From positions 1-29,847 of the forward strand of contig CAZWIA010000010.1 in assembly GCA_964633955.1 (NCBI GenBank): DNA of 29,847 bases. The letters are read 5' to 3'. Numbering within the stretch: position 1 is the stretch's first letter; every line of letters starts with the position of its first letter. Under the pieces are notes generated by a model. It searched no databases and was not told the origin of the DNA. It was given only the letters and a program-made list of their open reading frames with translations. The position numbers were made by a program, and so were the translations under genes. Source of the stretch: JAQBQQ01 sp964633955 (GTDB lineage: Bacteria > Patescibacteriota > Gracilibacteria > Peribacterales > Peribacteraceae). Of the stretch, positions 29,164 to 29,847 are shown piece after piece.

Positions 29164-29185
29164 ATGAGCAATGGGCACACTTCCG

Positions 29186-29623
29186 TCAGTCACCCTCCTC
29201 TGCGCTCAGCCAGCGGAAATCCGGCAGCTCCGTATCCAGCGACCGTTCGTACCACAGGGACACCCGCCGCACGCCGTGCACCGGCACGCGGCGCTCCTGC
29301 CCAAAGAGCTTGATGCTCACGTAGTGCAGGCAGAAGCCCAGAAGCACCAGGGCCATTCCCAGGATCAGTTGCCGCTGCGCTGACCGCGCACGCTCCGTAC
29401 GGCTCCCGGCCGCGCCGTGCAGTTCTTCCGGGGCTGGCTGCAGCTCTGAGCGCTGTTCGGGCGCAGGCTTAAGCTCCGTCTGTACCATGAGCGCCGTGGC
29501 GCCGCCGCCGGTGAGATTGGCCTGCAGGGAAGATTGCGTGGCTGTTGCCACAGTCAGGATGCCCAGGAGGAGTGCTGTGATGGTGACCTGCTTCAGCAGG
29601 GTGCGAATGTGTGTGTTTGACAT
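29186..29623 (-). CDS. Two-helix membrane protein of unknown function, 145 aa
   Basis: It has an N-terminal hydrophobic helix (about 11-28, QVTITALLLGILTVATAT), an external-type linker with repeated PAPE words (KPAPEQRSELQPAPEELHG), and a second helix (about 86-106, LILGMALVLLGFCLHYVSIKL), then a basic tail with VPVHGVRRVSLWYER. No family recognised. The promoter is excellent (TTGAGC, 17 bp, TGG-TATAAT), and its -10 ends 8 nt before the ATG, so the mRNA should be leaderless. It faces the two candidate small RNAs and is convergent with pyrG. Confidence 0.7.
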   Translation of the reverse strand: MSNTHIRTLLKQVTITALLLGILTVATATQSSLQANLTGGGATALMVQTELKPAPEQRSELQPAPEELHGAAGSRTERARSAQRQLILGMALVLLGFCLHYVSIKLFGQERRVPVHGVRRVSLWYERSLDTELPDFRWLSAEEGD

Positions 29624-29631
29624 TTGATCAA

Positions 29632-29660
29632 ATTATACCATATTTTGGTTTTAAGCTCAA
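29632..29660 (-). promoter_or_regulatory. Promoter of the two-helix membrane protein
   Basis: TTGAGC (29655-29660), 17 bp, TATAAT (29632-29637) with an upstream TGG; 8 nt to ATG 29623. It is the clearest full promoter with leaderless spacing in the window. Confidence 0.75.
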
Positions 29661-29670
29661 TCAGGGAAAA

Positions 29671-29770
29671 CGCATTGGATGGAAAATTGACAGTAAACCA
29701 TGGACAATGGCGGCAGAGATCCATTGTTCATTGCCCATTCTTCATTGTACATTTTTCACTGTTCATTTCT
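29671..29770. repeat. Heptad palindrome L next to tRNA-Glu
   Basis: The right arm is seven units of CATTNNN (29722-29770), for example CATTGTT and CATTGCC (one unit is CACTGTT). The left arm, read in reverse complement, uses CATTGTC, CATGGTT, TACTGTC. It stops two bases before the tRNA 5' end and must contain or border its promoter. Confidence 0.8.
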
Positions 29771-29772
29771 TC

Positions 29773-29847
29773 GGCCCCATCGTCTAACGGTTAGGACAGC
29801 AGGTTTTCATCCTGCAAACCGGGGTTCGATTCCCCGTGGGGCTGCCA
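29773..29847 (+). tRNA. tRNA-Glu (anticodon TTC)
   Basis: A full cloverleaf of 75 nt with encoded CCA as the last three bases of the window. The anticodon loop TTTTCAT on GCAGG/CCTGC gives TTC. The acceptor and T-arm are identical to tRNA-Glu(CTC) at 154-228; the anticodon arm differs. Confidence 0.98.

Noticed and set aside
154..29847. tRNA-Glu genes as terminal inverted repeats or attachment sites of a mobile element
   Set aside because: No integrase, transposase or phage gene lies between them, and the content is core chromosomal; a shared tRNA sequence explains the similarity.
1..29847. Alternative genetic code (TGA as Gly, as in some CPR groups)
   Set aside because: Many well-defined genes end at TGA (for example the GLUG protein, both rhodaneses and the PEP enzyme), and no conserved protein has an internal TGA.

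Overview
The window is a 29.8 kb bacterial scaffold with two 100-N gaps (14517-14616 and 23662-23761). It is GC-rich (about 60% by eye) and uses the standard code, with TGA as a stop. The mix of genes suggests a Candidate Phyla Radiation (Patescibacteria) genome, possibly Peregrinibacteria/Peribacteria-like. It has an archaeal/eukaryotic-type prolyl-tRNA synthetase, a K+-independent H+-pyrophosphatase, small membrane proteins with no clear family, very few Shine-Dalgarno sites and many genes that look leaderless. The phylum is inferred from gene content, not proven.

Layout. tRNA-Glu(CTC) lies at the left edge with a long structured leader, followed by a 53-aa membrane protein. A minus-strand group then carries an MFS permease, a membrane protein and a GLUG-repeat surface protein. 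On the plus strand come a YtxH-like protein, two tandem membrane-anchored double-rhodanese proteins and a PEP-utilising (rifampin-phosphotransferase-like) enzyme. Minus-strand proS, a divergent-PAP2 protein and a three-gene operon with a 1138-aa mosaic membrane protein run up to the first gap. After the gap come raiA/hpf, a HAD hydrolase fragment and ribosomal protein bL25.

Next is a minus-strand surface-polysaccharide block (O-antigen ligase/polymerase, UDP-GlcNAc 2-epimerase, GT2 glycosyltransferase), a plus-strand hypothetical protein, a candidate small RNA and hppA. After the second gap come uvrC, a second YtxH-like protein, pyrG, two candidate small RNAs, a small membrane protein and tRNA-Glu(TTC) at the right edge.

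Four things stand out. (1) UvrC is 825 aa and carries a complete GNAT acetyltransferase-like domain inside its RNase H-like nuclease domain. (2) At least twelve imperfect palindromes built of 7-bp words lie between genes, just upstream of promoters, and in frame inside the ligase and uvrC genes. (3) At many genes a -10 hexamer sits only 6-8 nt before the start codon, which predicts leaderless mRNAs. (4) The pyrG leader starts GGGCTCC and contains a tiny terminator just before the start codon, which resembles the CTP-sensing attenuator of Bacillus pyrG.
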